64,000 bases of DNA from an uncultured Maribacter sp. (lineage in GTDB: Bacteria > Bacteroidota > Bacteroidia > Flavobacteriales > Flavobacteriaceae). The stretch spans positions 124,001 through 188,000 of the forward strand of contig NZ_CANMDU010000008.1 in NCBI RefSeq assembly GCF_947496775.1. Reading direction: 5' to 3'. The notes under the pieces are model-generated. The model ran no database searches, was not told the origin of the DNA, and saw only the letters and a list, made by a program, of their open reading frames with translations. Shown here in pieces: positions 18,411 through 26,884 of the stretch. Position numbers and translations under genes: made by a program. Position 1 is the first letter of the stretch; each line of letters begins with the position of its first letter.

Positions 18411-19490
18411 ATGAAAAAAACGTTTAATGTTATAGGATTAATGTCTGGCACTTCTTTAGATGGGTTAGATTTGGTTTACTGTCAAATTTCAGAAATAGAC
18501 GGAGTCTATGGATACACCATTGCAGAAACAAAAAATATAGACTACACACCAGAAATGAAAAGCAATCTTAAAAATGCTATTCATTTACCTGCTCTAGGAT
18601 TGTTAGAATTAAACAATACATACGGAACTTGGCTAGGAGAACAAACTAAACTTTTTATTGAAGAAGAAAATTTAGAAGTTGATTTTATTGCTAGCCATGG
18701 ACATACCACCCACCACCAACCAAAAAAAGGAGTTACCTATCAAGTCGGGAGCGGACAACATATAGCAAATGCATGTAACAAGATTGTAATTAACGATTTT
18801 AGAACTAATGATGTTGCGCTAGGTGGTCAAGGAGCTCCGTTAGTTCCTATTGGAGATATGTTATTTTTTAAAGAATATGATTTTTGCTTAAACCTTGGCG
18901 GTATTAGTAATATTTCTTTCCAGAAAGGAAAAGATAGAATTGCTTATGATATTGGATTAGCAAATATGCTACTAAATTACATCACTCAAAAAATAGATTT
19001 AGCTTACGATAAAGATGGAAATCTTGCACGTTCAGGAAAACTAAACCAAAATTTATTAGACCGTTTAAATGCTTTAGAATTTTACAAACTACACTACCCA
19101 AAATCTATTGGATATGAATGGTTTTTACAAGAAGTTATTCCATTAGTAAACAAAACGGAGGATACTATTCCTAATCTGTTACACACCGCAGTGGTGCATA
19201 TATGCAATCAAATTACACTACAAATAGAGCAAAACATTTCAAAAGAAAACAACAAACTTTTAGTAACTGGAGGTGGTGCCCTAAACTCCTTTTTAATAGA
19301 CACTTTAAAAAAGGAATTACAAAACTCAACAACAGTTGTTATACCTTCTAAAACGGTTATAGAATTTAAAGAAGCTTTAATTTTTGCTTTAATGGGTGTT
19401 TTAAAACATCAAAACAAAACAAATGTACTTAGTACTGTTACTGGAGCTATAAAAGACTCCGTTTCAGGTATTGTTTACCTCCCTCAGTAG
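18411..19490 (+). CDS. anmK: Anhydro-N-acetylmuramic acid kinase
   Basis: A 359-residue ASKHA-fold kinase. It opens and phosphorylates 1,6-anhydroMurNAc with ATP to MurNAc-6P, the substrate of MurQ. Visible motifs are GLMSGTSLDGLD at residues 9-20, ASHGHTTHHQP, NDFRTNDVALGGQGAPLVP, NLGGISNIS and LVTGGGALN near the end. Length matches the family (~360-370). It starts 6 bases after nagZ, closing the GHL10-ampG-nagZ-anmK operon. The following 84 bases hold no gene and contain the tandem repeat at 19536-19575. Confidence 0.96.
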   Translation: MKKTFNVIGLMSGTSLDGLDLVYCQISEIDGVYGYTIAETKNIDYTPEMKSNLKNAIHLPALGLLELNNTYGTWLGEQTKLFIEEENLEVDFIASHGHTTHHQPKKGVTYQVGSGQHIANACNKIVINDFRTNDVALGGQGAPLVPIGDMLFFKEYDFCLNLGGISNISFQKGKDRIAYDIGLANMLLNYITQKIDLAYDKDGNLARSGKLNQNLLDRLNALEFYKLHYPKSIGYEWFLQEVIPLVNKTEDTIPNLLHTAVVHICNQITLQIEQNISKENNKLLVTGGGALNSFLIDTLKKELQNSTTVVIPSKTVIEFKEALIFALMGVLKHQNKTNVLSTVTGAIKDSVSGIVYLPQ

Positions 19491-19535
19491 TCTTACGTTT
19501 TCAAAAAGCCTAATTATCAACGAAATAGAATAAAA

Positions 19536-19575
19536 TATATTTGCTAAATTGATATATATTTGCTAAATTGATATA
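19536..19575 (+). repeat. Tandem direct repeat (period 19) overlapping the promoter and start of the IS1-like HTH gene
   Basis: TTGCTAAATTGATATA occurs at 19541-19556 and again exactly 19 bases later at 19560-19575. Each copy is preceded by TATATTTG (19536-19543 and 19555-19562), a perfect Bacteroidota -7 box. The second copy runs into the ATG at 19575. An inverted copy lies at 19996-20011. A protein bound here would cover both -7 boxes and the start codon. Confidence 0.75.
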
Positions 19576-19994
19576 TGCAACAAAATATATGTCCAAATTG
19601 CGGCTCTGATCGAAATACCAAAAGCGGGATAATAAATAAAAGACAGCGTTACAAATGCAAGAATTGCTCTTATTATTTCACTGTAAACAAAATTGGAAAG
19701 AAGATAGATGATTATTACGTTAATAAAGCATTACAACTATATTTAGAAGGGCTTACCTATAGAGAAATTGAGCGTATACTTAGCATTTCTCATGTAACTG
19801 TAATGAATTGGGTAAAAAAATATAACATAAAACGCCCTTACAATTCCAACTACCACCCAACATACAAAATACTAACTGCAAAAGAACTAGGCAATTACTT
19901 TAGTGACGCATCTAATTTAAAAGGTGCAGGAGCTATTGTTACAGAGCTTGGAGATAAATTTATGCTAATAAAATGGGAGCGTTTTAAAGATTAA
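19575..19994 (+). CDS. Orphan IS1 InsA-like zinc-ribbon / helix-turn-helix protein
   Basis: A 139-residue protein. Residues 6-34 form a zinc ribbon, CPNC then CKNC, in the typical IS1/InsA layout (KSGIINKRQRYKCKNC). Residues ~50-90 form an HTH of the kind found in IS1 InsA (LTYREIERILSISHVTVMNWVKKY). There is no DDE catalytic domain and no partner ORF follows. The last ~40 residues are unlike InsA. It looks like a transposase-derived DNA-binding protein kept as a regulator, placed just before the porin-permease operon. Copies of a 16-bp motif flank the gene. Function as regulator is inference; a decayed IS is the alternative. Confidence 0.8.
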   Translation: MQQNICPNCGSDRNTKSGIINKRQRYKCKNCSYYFTVNKIGKKIDDYYVNKALQLYLEGLTYREIERILSISHVTVMNWVKKYNIKRPYNSNYHPTYKILTAKELGNYFSDASNLKGAGAIVTELGDKFMLIKWERFKD

Positions 19995-19995
19995 C

Positions 19996-20011
19996 TATAT
20001 CAATTTAACAA
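19996..20011 (-). repeat. Inverted copy of the 16-bp motif, 2 bases after the HTH gene
   Basis: The minus strand reads TTGTTAAATTGATATA, 15 of 16 identical to the two direct copies before the gene. It begins 2 bases after the HTH stop and lies about 95 bases upstream of the porin ATG. It could be an operator for the porin-permease operon or a remnant terminal inverted repeat. Confidence 0.7.
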
Positions 20012-20028
20012 TTAAGTATATTAATTTT

Positions 20029-20038
20029 TTGTTAACAA
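20029..20038. promoter_or_regulatory. Short palindrome in the porin leader
   Basis: TTGTTAACAA is a perfect 10-bp palindrome about 65 bases upstream of the porin ATG. One more half-site, TTAACAA, is at 20005-20011 inside the inverted 16-bp motif. No good TAnnTTTG box is seen in this 108-base gap. AT-rich palindromes of this length can arise by chance. Confidence 0.25.
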
Positions 20039-20102
20039 TATCTTTTACGGAGTTTAGCACTGCACACAAAACCAGTATTAATCAACCTAAACACCTAAAT
20101 TT

Positions 20103-21323
20103 ATGAAACAAAAACTATTACTAATTGTATTCTTTCTTGCATCATTTTCTATGATTAATGCTCAAGAAGATGTTGAAACCGGTTATGGTAAAGGCTACAG
20201 GTTAAATTTTGATGACGACGGCACAAAATACCTCCGAATTATTGCTTGGGGCCAATTTTGGGGTCAGTACAACGAAAATGTTCCAGATGAAACTCAAAAA
20301 TTCTCAACTAGCATTAGAAGAGCACGTGTATTAATGTGGACAAAGTTTAGCGATAAATTCTCGTTAGTCACTCATTTTGGTCTAAATAGTTTAAATGGCA
20401 ATAACCAAAGTCCATTAGGTAGTCAAGGAGAGAATGCAGATGCTTCTCAATTGTTTTTTAATGATTTTTGGGGCGAATGGAAAATTGCCGACAATTTCTA
20501 TGCAGGCGCTGGACTACATTACTGGAATGGTATTTCTAGACTTAACAATCAAAGTACCCTTAATCTTTTAACATTAGATAACAACCGTTCCTCATGGGCA
20601 ACTATTGGCCTCTCTGATCAATTTGCACGCCACATTGGTATTTACTCAAAAGGTAAAATAGGCAAATTACAATATCGTGTAGCTATAAACCAAGCAGGTA
20701 AAAATTCGCTAGGCACTTTTGATGGTACTGCAACTGCTTATAAAGGTGTTGATATACTTGGTACCGCTGATGCAGGTAAAGTATATCAAGGTTATTTTGA
20801 TTACAACTTTATGGATGAAGAGTCTAACGCATTACCGTACAAAGTAGGTACTTATATGGGAGCTAAAAAGGTATTTAATATTGGAGCAGGTTTCTTTAGC
20901 CATCCTAACGGCGCTGTAAAAGCAGATGGCACAGGAGACAATGTAAATATTTTCGCTGCTGATGTATTTTATGATGCTCCTGTAGGAGCTAATGGCTCTG
21001 CTATCACTGCATATGCAACCTATCAAAGTAATGATTACGGTGAAGATTTTGTTCTTGGACCATATGCAACAGGCAACATGCTTTATGCTCACTTTGGTTA
21101 TCTATTGCCAGGTGAAAAAACAAAAACTAGATTCCAACCGTATGTTGCCGCATCATCACGCGCAGTTGATGCCATAGATGATAATGCAACTCAATTTAAA
21201 TTAGGTGCTAACCTTTTCTTTACAGGGCACCATTCTAAATTAAGTTTAGATTACACCAACAGTAAAGTAGGTGATGGTGATGCTGCAGGTGTTTTAACCC
21301 TGCAAGCAATGATTTTCCTATAA
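20103..21323 (+). CDS. Outer-membrane porin-like beta-barrel protein
   Basis: A 406-residue exported protein, signal peptide residues 1-20 ending INAQ. The mature part alternates polar and hydrophobic residues with many aromatic ends of strands, and has IRRARVLMWTKFSDKFSLVTHFG near residues 68-90, the Arg-rich start often seen in phosphate-selective or other 16-18-strand porins of Bacteroidota. It ends in an aromatic-Leu strand (LQAMIFL). It lies 27 bases before the DUF4212-symporter pair, so it likely provides outer-membrane passage for the same small organic acid. The solute is inferred from neighbours. Confidence 0.75.
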   Translation: MKQKLLLIVFFLASFSMINAQEDVETGYGKGYRLNFDDDGTKYLRIIAWGQFWGQYNENVPDETQKFSTSIRRARVLMWTKFSDKFSLVTHFGLNSLNGNNQSPLGSQGENADASQLFFNDFWGEWKIADNFYAGAGLHYWNGISRLNNQSTLNLLTLDNNRSSWATIGLSDQFARHIGIYSKGKIGKLQYRVAINQAGKNSLGTFDGTATAYKGVDILGTADAGKVYQGYFDYNFMDEESNALPYKVGTYMGAKKVFNIGAGFFSHPNGAVKADGTGDNVNIFAADVFYDAPVGANGSAITAYATYQSNDYGEDFVLGPYATGNMLYAHFGYLLPGEKTKTRFQPYVAASSRAVDAIDDNATQFKLGANLFFTGHHSKLSLDYTNSKVGDGDAAGVLTLQAMIFL

Positions 21324-21350
21324 AATTCAACCAACAAAAAATTATAAATT

Positions 21351-21614
21351 ATGAGTGAAGATAAACAAGAAAAAGCAACTGCCTATTGGAAAGAAAACCT
21401 TAGGTATTTAATAATCCTTTTAACCATATGGTTCTCTGTTTCTTTTGGAGCCGGAATAATTTTCAAAGATACCCTTAACGAATTTAGATTAGGCGGATTT
21501 AAGTTAGGATTTTGGTTTGCGCAACAAGGGTCCATTTATGTCTTTGTAATTCTAATATTCGTATACGTACGATTAATGAATAAACTAGACAAAAAATATG
21601 GTTACGATGAGTAA
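21351..21614 (+). CDS. DUF4212 small subunit of a sodium:solute symporter
   Basis: An 87-residue protein with two membrane segments (about 19-40 and 60-80). YWKENLRYL at residues 12-20, the FGAGIIF segment and the closing charged NKLDKKYG match DUF4212, a family found directly before a long sodium:solute symporter, as here (34 bases). It is thought to be an accessory subunit of that permease in the inner membrane. Confidence 0.9.
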   Translation: MSEDKQEKATAYWKENLRYLIILLTIWFSVSFGAGIIFKDTLNEFRLGGFKLGFWFAQQGSIYVFVILIFVYVRLMNKLDKKYGYDE

Positions 21615-21648
21615 TCAATAAAATCACTAATTTAAAAAATACAATATT

Positions 21649-23424
21649 ATGAGTGTTCAAACATGGACTTGGATTTTAGTCGGGCTAACTTTTGCCCTAT
21701 ATTTTGGAATAGCTATATGGGCAAGAGCTGGTTCCACAAAAGAATTTTATGTTGCAGGCGGTGGTGTTTCTCCATTAGCAAACGGAATGGCAACAGCAGC
21801 AGATTGGATGAGTGCCGCATCCTTTATTTCAATGGCAGGTATTATTTCCTTTTCAGGATATGATGGTTCCGTATATCTTATGGGATGGACTGGCGGTTAT
21901 GTATTACTAGCACTATTACTCGCCCCATATCTACGTAAGTTTGGAAAATTTACAGTACCTGATTTTATTGGGGACAGATATTACTCTAACACAGCAAGAA
22001 CAGTAGCTATATTTTGCGCATTAATCGTATCTTTTACTTACGTTGCAGGACAAATGAGAGGTGTAGGAATTGTATTTTCTCAATTCTTACAGGTTGACAT
22101 TACTTTAGGAGTAGTCATTGGTATGGCTGTAGTTCTTGTATTTGCCTTTTTAGGAGGTATGAAAGGAATTACATACACACAAGTAGCACAATATTGTGTA
22201 CTTATTTTTGCTTTCATGGTTCCCGCATTTTTTATATCAATGCAAATGACAGGAAACCCAATACCACAATTAGGAATGGGCGGTAAAGTAGAAGGTGGCA
22301 CATTTTTATTAGACAAATTAGACACCTTACACACCCAATTAGGCTTTAACGAATACACAAGCGGAAAAAAATCTACCTGGGATGTTTTTGCAATAACATT
22401 AGCACTTATGGCTGGTACTGCAGGATTACCTCACGTAATTGTACGTTTCTTTACAGTTCCTAAAGTGAAAGATGCGCGTAAATCTGCAGGATATGCACTC
22501 TTCTTAATTGCTATTCTTTATACAACTGCACCAGCTATTGCAGTATTCTCTAGAACAAATTTAATAGAAACAGTAAGTAATAAAGAATATACAGAAATTC
22601 CTCAATGGTTTAAAAACTGGGAAGACACAGGTTTAATCGCATGGTCAGACAAAAATAATGATGGCAAAATACAATATGTAGCAGGAAGTGCTCTTTCTAG
22701 CAAAAAACCAGTTTTCACAAATGAAAGAGGCACTAATGGAGAACGATTAATTTCTAACGCTAATGATTCTTCAAATGAATTATATGTAGACCGTGATATT
22801 ATGGTATTAGCGAATCCAGAAATTGCTAATTTACCAAATTGGGTAATTGCTTTAGTAGCAGCTGGTGGTTTAGCCGCTGCACTTTCTACAGCAGCAGGTT
22901 TATTACTTGTTATATCCACTTCAATTTCTCACGATTTAATTAAAAAACAATTAAAACCAGACATTTCTGAAAAAGGAGAATTAATGGCAGCACGTATAGC
23001 AATATTAGTAGCTATTATCATTGCAGGTATTTTTGGAATATATCCTCCAGGATTTGTCGCCGCCGTCGTCGCCTTAGCATTCGGTTTAGCCGCTGCATCA
23101 TTCTTTCCTGCAATTATTCTTGGAATCTTTGATAAACGAATGAACAAAGAAGGTGCTATCGCAGGAATGGTTGTTGGTATCACAATAATGTTATTTTACA
23201 TGATACGATACAAAACAGGCCTTATAGGAACTTTTGACCCTAGACCAGCAAGTGAATGGTGGTTTGGAACATCTCCTGAAGGTTTTGGAACAATTGCAAT
23301 GTTAATAAATGTTGTTGTTTCTGTTGTAGTGTCCAGAATGACAGCTGCTCCACCACAAAACGTTCAAGATATGGTAGAGAGTATTAGAATACCTAGTGGA
23401 GCTGGTGAAGCTTCACAACATTAA
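21649..23424 (+). CDS. Sodium:solute symporter, ActP/acetate-permease type
   Basis: A 591-residue SSS-family permease with about 13 membrane segments. It has EFYVAGGGVSPLANGMATAADWMSAASF near the N-terminus, FLGGMKGITYTQVAQY and GTAGLPHVIVRFFTVP, all shared with ActP-type monocarboxylate transporters. A soluble loop of about 80 residues (~305-385) contains DKNNDGKIQ, an EF-hand-like loop, followed by PNWVIALVAAGGLAAALSTAAGLLL. The gene follows the porin and DUF4212 genes; acs and a prpE-like gene lie downstream. Inference: uptake of acetate or propionate. It ends before a strong terminator. Confidence 0.88.
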   Translation: MSVQTWTWILVGLTFALYFGIAIWARAGSTKEFYVAGGGVSPLANGMATAADWMSAASFISMAGIISFSGYDGSVYLMGWTGGYVLLALLLAPYLRKFGKFTVPDFIGDRYYSNTARTVAIFCALIVSFTYVAGQMRGVGIVFSQFLQVDITLGVVIGMAVVLVFAFLGGMKGITYTQVAQYCVLIFAFMVPAFFISMQMTGNPIPQLGMGGKVEGGTFLLDKLDTLHTQLGFNEYTSGKKSTWDVFAITLALMAGTAGLPHVIVRFFTVPKVKDARKSAGYALFLIAILYTTAPAIAVFSRTNLIETVSNKEYTEIPQWFKNWEDTGLIAWSDKNNDGKIQYVAGSALSSKKPVFTNERGTNGERLISNANDSSNELYVDRDIMVLANPEIANLPNWVIALVAAGGLAAALSTAAGLLLVISTSISHDLIKKQLKPDISEKGELMAARIAILVAIIIAGIFGIYPPGFVAAVVALAFGLAAASFFPAIILGIFDKRMNKEGAIAGMVVGITIMLFYMIRYKTGLIGTFDPRPASEWWFGTSPEGFGTIAMLINVVVSVVVSRMTAAPPQNVQDMVESIRIPSGAGEASQH

Positions 23425-23514
23425 AAAAATGTTCCAAAATATTATTAACATATAGTAAAAAGGATCAAACAAAATCTCATTTTTTAACATTTTGAGATAT
23501 TAAATTAGTTGGTT

Positions 23515-23549
23515 AAAAAAACAGTGTCGTGTATATGACACTGTTTTTT
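23515..23549 (+). terminator. Intrinsic terminator after the symporter
   Basis: A 12-bp stem AAAAACAGTGTC / GACACTGTTTTT (23517-23528 with 23537-23548), loop of 8 bases, ends in a T run. It separates the porin-permease unit from the sensor genes. A weaker hairpin (ATCTCA/TGAGAT) lies at about 23474-23498. Confidence 0.8.
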
Positions 23550-23575
23550 GTCATTTTTACTATCTTTAGAAATAG

Positions 23576-23770
23576 ATGAAAAAGAGACATATTCAAAAAT
23601 TAGTAGTGCTTTCATTAGGATTATTTTTCATCCTTAATATTCCTTTTCTCCTAATATTTAATCTTAATGATGCCATTTTAGGAATACCAATAATATATTT
23701 TGCTATTTTTTCTATTTGGGCTCTTTCGATTATCATTTCCTATAGTGTACTAAAAAAGCACTATGAATAA
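23576..23770 (+). CDS. Small two-helix membrane protein before the transporter-kinase
   Basis: A 64-residue protein with two hydrophobic segments (about 9-30 and 37-57) and a basic start. It overlaps the following kinase gene by 8 bases, so the two are made together. Small membrane proteins commonly precede SSS-type genes and may assist assembly. I do not recognise a named family with certainty. Confidence 0.7.
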   Translation: MKKRHIQKLVVLSLGLFFILNIPFLLIFNLNDAILGIPIIYFAIFSIWALSIIISYSVLKKHYE

Positions 23771-26453
23771 TTACTATTTGCTAACTATAATAGTTGCCTA
23801 TTTATTAGTTCTATTTTTCATAGCCTACAAAGCTGAGAAAAATTCTAAAAGTAAATGGGTTAACAACCCCTATGTTTACACTCTTTCTCTAGCTGTTTAT
23901 TGTTCCGCTTGGACGTATTATGGTAGTGTTGGTATTGCTGCAAATTCTGGTGTAAATTTTTTACCTATTTACTTAGGTCCTGTTATAGCTGCTCCTTTAT
24001 GGATAGTATTATTGCGGAAAATTATGCGCATATCCAAACAACATAAAATTTCTACTATTGCAGATTTTATTTCTTTGCGATATGGAAACAACAGGTTTCT
24101 TGGTGCTCTTATTACTGTAATTTGTTTAATAGGTACTGTCCCGTACATTTCTTTACAACTTAAAGCAGTTTCCGAAACTTTTGAAATTATGTCTTTTGGG
24201 AATGGACATATTGCCAGTGGTATTTTAGATGATTCCACTTTTTATATTGCTGTTTTACTAGCAATTTTCGCTACTTTTTTTGGAACACAAAGTACAGATG
24301 CATCAGAACATCATAGAGGAATTATAGCTTCAGTAGCTTTTGAATCTGTTATAAAACTAATTTTCTTCTTAATAGTAGGTGCATATATCACTTTTTATTT
24401 ATTTGATGGTACTTCGGATATTTATTATCAAATGTCCAAGACAGATAACTTTAAAAAACTAATAACCTTTGGAAATCTAGAAGAAGGGTTTGATTGGTTT
24501 TTTGTCATAATTCTATCTTTTATGATGATATTTCTTTTACCAAGAATGTTTCAAGTTTCCGTATTAGAAAACAGTAGAGATAAACATTTAAAAAAAGCTA
24601 TCTGGCTATTCCCATTATATTTATTACTATTTAACTTATTTGTAGTTTATATTGCATGGGGAGGAAAATTATCGCTTGGAAATACCGTAAATGCAGAGTA
24701 TTTTTCTCTACTTCTACCGCTGGCAAATGGCAATACTTTACTAGCACTATTAGTTTTTTTAGGTGGTTTTTCTGCAGTAATTTCAATGGTGGTTATTTCA
24801 ACCTTAGCATTATCTACAATGGTTAGTAATAACTTAATTATTCCATATGGTTTTTTAGAAAAATTCATAGAAAATCATCCAGAAAAAAACGCTACTTATA
24901 TTAAAAACATAAGAAGAATATCAATTTTCACTATTATAATTTTAGCGTATATTTTTTATATAAATTTTTCAATAGAACTTTCTTTGTATTCTATTGGCTT
25001 AATCTCATTTGTAATTATTGCGCAATTAGCCCCCTCTTTCTTCTTAGGTCTTTTTTGGAACCGAGGTTCATCAAAAGGAGTTATCATTGGCATTATAGTC
25101 GGCATAATAGTTACTGGTTATACTTTAATACTTCCATTTACTATTGAAGCACTTACGGGCTACACATCTTTCACAACTGAAGGACCTTTTGAAATTGTAT
25201 TACTTAAACCCTACAATTTATTCGGAATAGACTTATTAAGTCCACCATCACATGCATTCTTCTGGAGCATTCTAGCTAACACATTATCATATCTTACATT
25301 TTCATTAACTTCTAAAGGAAACTATAGAGAAAGAAACTATGCAGAAATGTTTGTAGATAGTAGTAATTACAATACACTACAAGACAGTGCTTTAATTTGG
25401 AAAGGAGAAGCTTATGTTGCAGACATTAAAAATGTATTAGTAAAATTCCTAGGAGAAAGAAGAACAAAAAGGGCATTAAATTTATTTTTCAAGAAATACG
25501 ATTTACCTGCAGACACCCAAATGGCTGATGCTCGTTTAATAAATTTTTCAGAAAAACTATTAACAGGAAGTATTGGTGGAGCATCTGCTAAAATACTAAT
25601 CGCTGGCGTTGTCAAAGAAGAAGAAATAAGCTTAGTTGAAGTTTTAAAAATCTTAGAAGAATCTAAAGAAACTATAAATAGAAATAAAATTCTTAGAGAA
25701 AAATCTAACGAACTAACAGAAATGACTTCTCAACTTAAAGAAGTAAATGATGAGTTAATTTTTAAAGACAAACAAAAAGATGAATTTTTAGATACGGTTG
25801 CACATGAACTAAAAACACCGATTACAGGAATACGAGCAGCAACAGAACTTTTAATGGATGAAGATGGAGATATGCCTGGGGAAATAAAAGAACAATTTTT
25901 AAAAAATATTCTTCAGGATTCTGACCGCTTAGCTCGTTTAATTAATAATATTCTTGAATTTGAAAAATTATCTACAGATAGGGCTTATATAAATTTACAG
26001 ACTCATAACATACAAAAAACACTAAAAAGAGCCATTGGAAACATGCAGCACATAGCTGCAAAAAAAGAAGTGGAATTAATAAATAAAAATCAATTTCATT
26101 TTGAATTGATTTATGATGAAGATAAAATTCTTCAAGTTTTAACCAACTTAATTGGTAATGCTATTAAATTTTGTGAGCCAAAAAAAGGAAAAATAATTGT
26201 CGATTACAAAATGGGGAATCAGGCTATCGAATTTTACGTTAAAGACAACGGAAAAGGAATTCCTGAAGAGGATATTGAATATATTTTTGATAAATTCTAC
26301 CAATCTAAAAACCAAAATACTATAAAACCCATTGGAAGTGGACTTGGATTAGCAATTAGTAAACAAATAATTGAAAAACACAAAGGAAAAATTTGGGTAG
26401 AAAAAGGAACTAAAGTTGGAACAATTTTTGGTTTTAAACTTCCTTTTTATTAA
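23763..26453 (+). CDS. CrbS-like sensor: sodium:solute symporter domain fused to STAC and histidine kinase
   Basis: An 896-residue fusion. Residues ~1-520 are an SSS transporter domain with about 13 membrane segments (YTLSLAVYCSAWTYYGSVG, RISTIADFISLRYGNN). Residues ~585-645 fit a STAC linker (ADARLINFSEKLLTGSIGG). Residues 650-675 form a short coiled coil. The HisKA box TVAHELKTPITG has phospho-acceptor His681, and the HATPase has NAIKFCE, DNGKGIPEED and GSGLGLAISKQI. No receiver is attached. CrbS proteins in other bacteria turn on acs in response to acetate; position in an acetate cluster supports the same input here. Whether the transporter part moves solute is unknown. Confidence 0.9.
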   Translation: MNNYYLLTIIVAYLLVLFFIAYKAEKNSKSKWVNNPYVYTLSLAVYCSAWTYYGSVGIAANSGVNFLPIYLGPVIAAPLWIVLLRKIMRISKQHKISTIADFISLRYGNNRFLGALITVICLIGTVPYISLQLKAVSETFEIMSFGNGHIASGILDDSTFYIAVLLAIFATFFGTQSTDASEHHRGIIASVAFESVIKLIFFLIVGAYITFYLFDGTSDIYYQMSKTDNFKKLITFGNLEEGFDWFFVIILSFMMIFLLPRMFQVSVLENSRDKHLKKAIWLFPLYLLLFNLFVVYIAWGGKLSLGNTVNAEYFSLLLPLANGNTLLALLVFLGGFSAVISMVVISTLALSTMVSNNLIIPYGFLEKFIENHPEKNATYIKNIRRISIFTIIILAYIFYINFSIELSLYSIGLISFVIIAQLAPSFFLGLFWNRGSSKGVIIGIIVGIIVTGYTLILPFTIEALTGYTSFTTEGPFEIVLLKPYNLFGIDLLSPPSHAFFWSILANTLSYLTFSLTSKGNYRERNYAEMFVDSSNYNTLQDSALIWKGEAYVADIKNVLVKFLGERRTKRALNLFFKKYDLPADTQMADARLINFSEKLLTGSIGGASAKILIAGVVKEEEISLVEVLKILEESKETINRNKILREKSNELTEMTSQLKEVNDELIFKDKQKDEFLDTVAHELKTPITGIRAATELLMDEDGDMPGEIKEQFLKNILQDSDRLARLINNILEFEKLSTDRAYINLQTHNIQKTLKRAIGNMQHIAAKKEVELINKNQFHFELIYDEDKILQVLTNLIGNAIKFCEPKKGKIIVDYKMGNQAIEFYVKDNGKGIPEEDIEYIFDKFYQSKNQNTIKPIGSGLGLAISKQIIEKHKGKIWVEKGTKVGTIFGFKLPFY

Positions 26454-26469
26454 ATTGTAAACATAAAGT

Positions 26470-26835
26470 ATGAGGAAGAAAATACTCATTGTAGATGATG
26501 AGCCAAATATTGTAATGACTTTAGAGTATGCCTTTAAAAAGCAGAACTATGAAGTTTTCATTGCAAGAGATGGCAGTGAAGCTTTAGAGATTGTAATTAA
26601 CAATATTCCAGATGTAGTTTTACTAGATATTATGATGCCCAATGTAGATGGGTATCAAACATTAAAATATATTAAAAATAAACCTGATTTAAAAAACACC
26701 AAGATTGTATTTCTAACTGCAAAAAACAAAAGTTCTGATGTTGAAAAAGGACTAAAATTAGGAGCAGATAAGTATTTAACAAAACCCTTTTCGGTTAAAA
26801 AAATAGTTTCAGAAATAAACAATCTTCTTAAATAA
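26470..26835 (+). CDS. Single-domain response regulator (receiver only)
   Basis: A 121-residue CheY-type receiver with nothing attached. Acidic pocket residues are Asp9 and Asp10, the phospho-acceptor Asp53 is in LLDIMMP, Thr83 is in FLTAKN, and Lys105 is in TKPFS. It lies 16 bases after the kinase gene, so it is the likely partner. CrbR, the usual partner of CrbS in gammaproteobacteria, has a LuxR-type DNA-binding domain that is absent here. Output must go through another protein. Confidence 0.93.
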   Translation: MRKKILIVDDEPNIVMTLEYAFKKQNYEVFIARDGSEALEIVINNIPDVVLLDIMMPNVDGYQTLKYIKNKPDLKNTKIVFLTAKNKSSDVEKGLKLGADKYLTKPFSVKKIVSEINNLLK

Positions 26836-26884
26836 AACCTGGTTTTGTGTGCAAACAAACCTTGTCTAATTTAAGATAGTGCAA

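Noticed and set aside
19575-19994. A complete IS1 element
   Set aside because: Only the InsA-like part exists. There is no InsB/DDE frame, and no flanking target duplication is visible, although an inverted motif pair is present.
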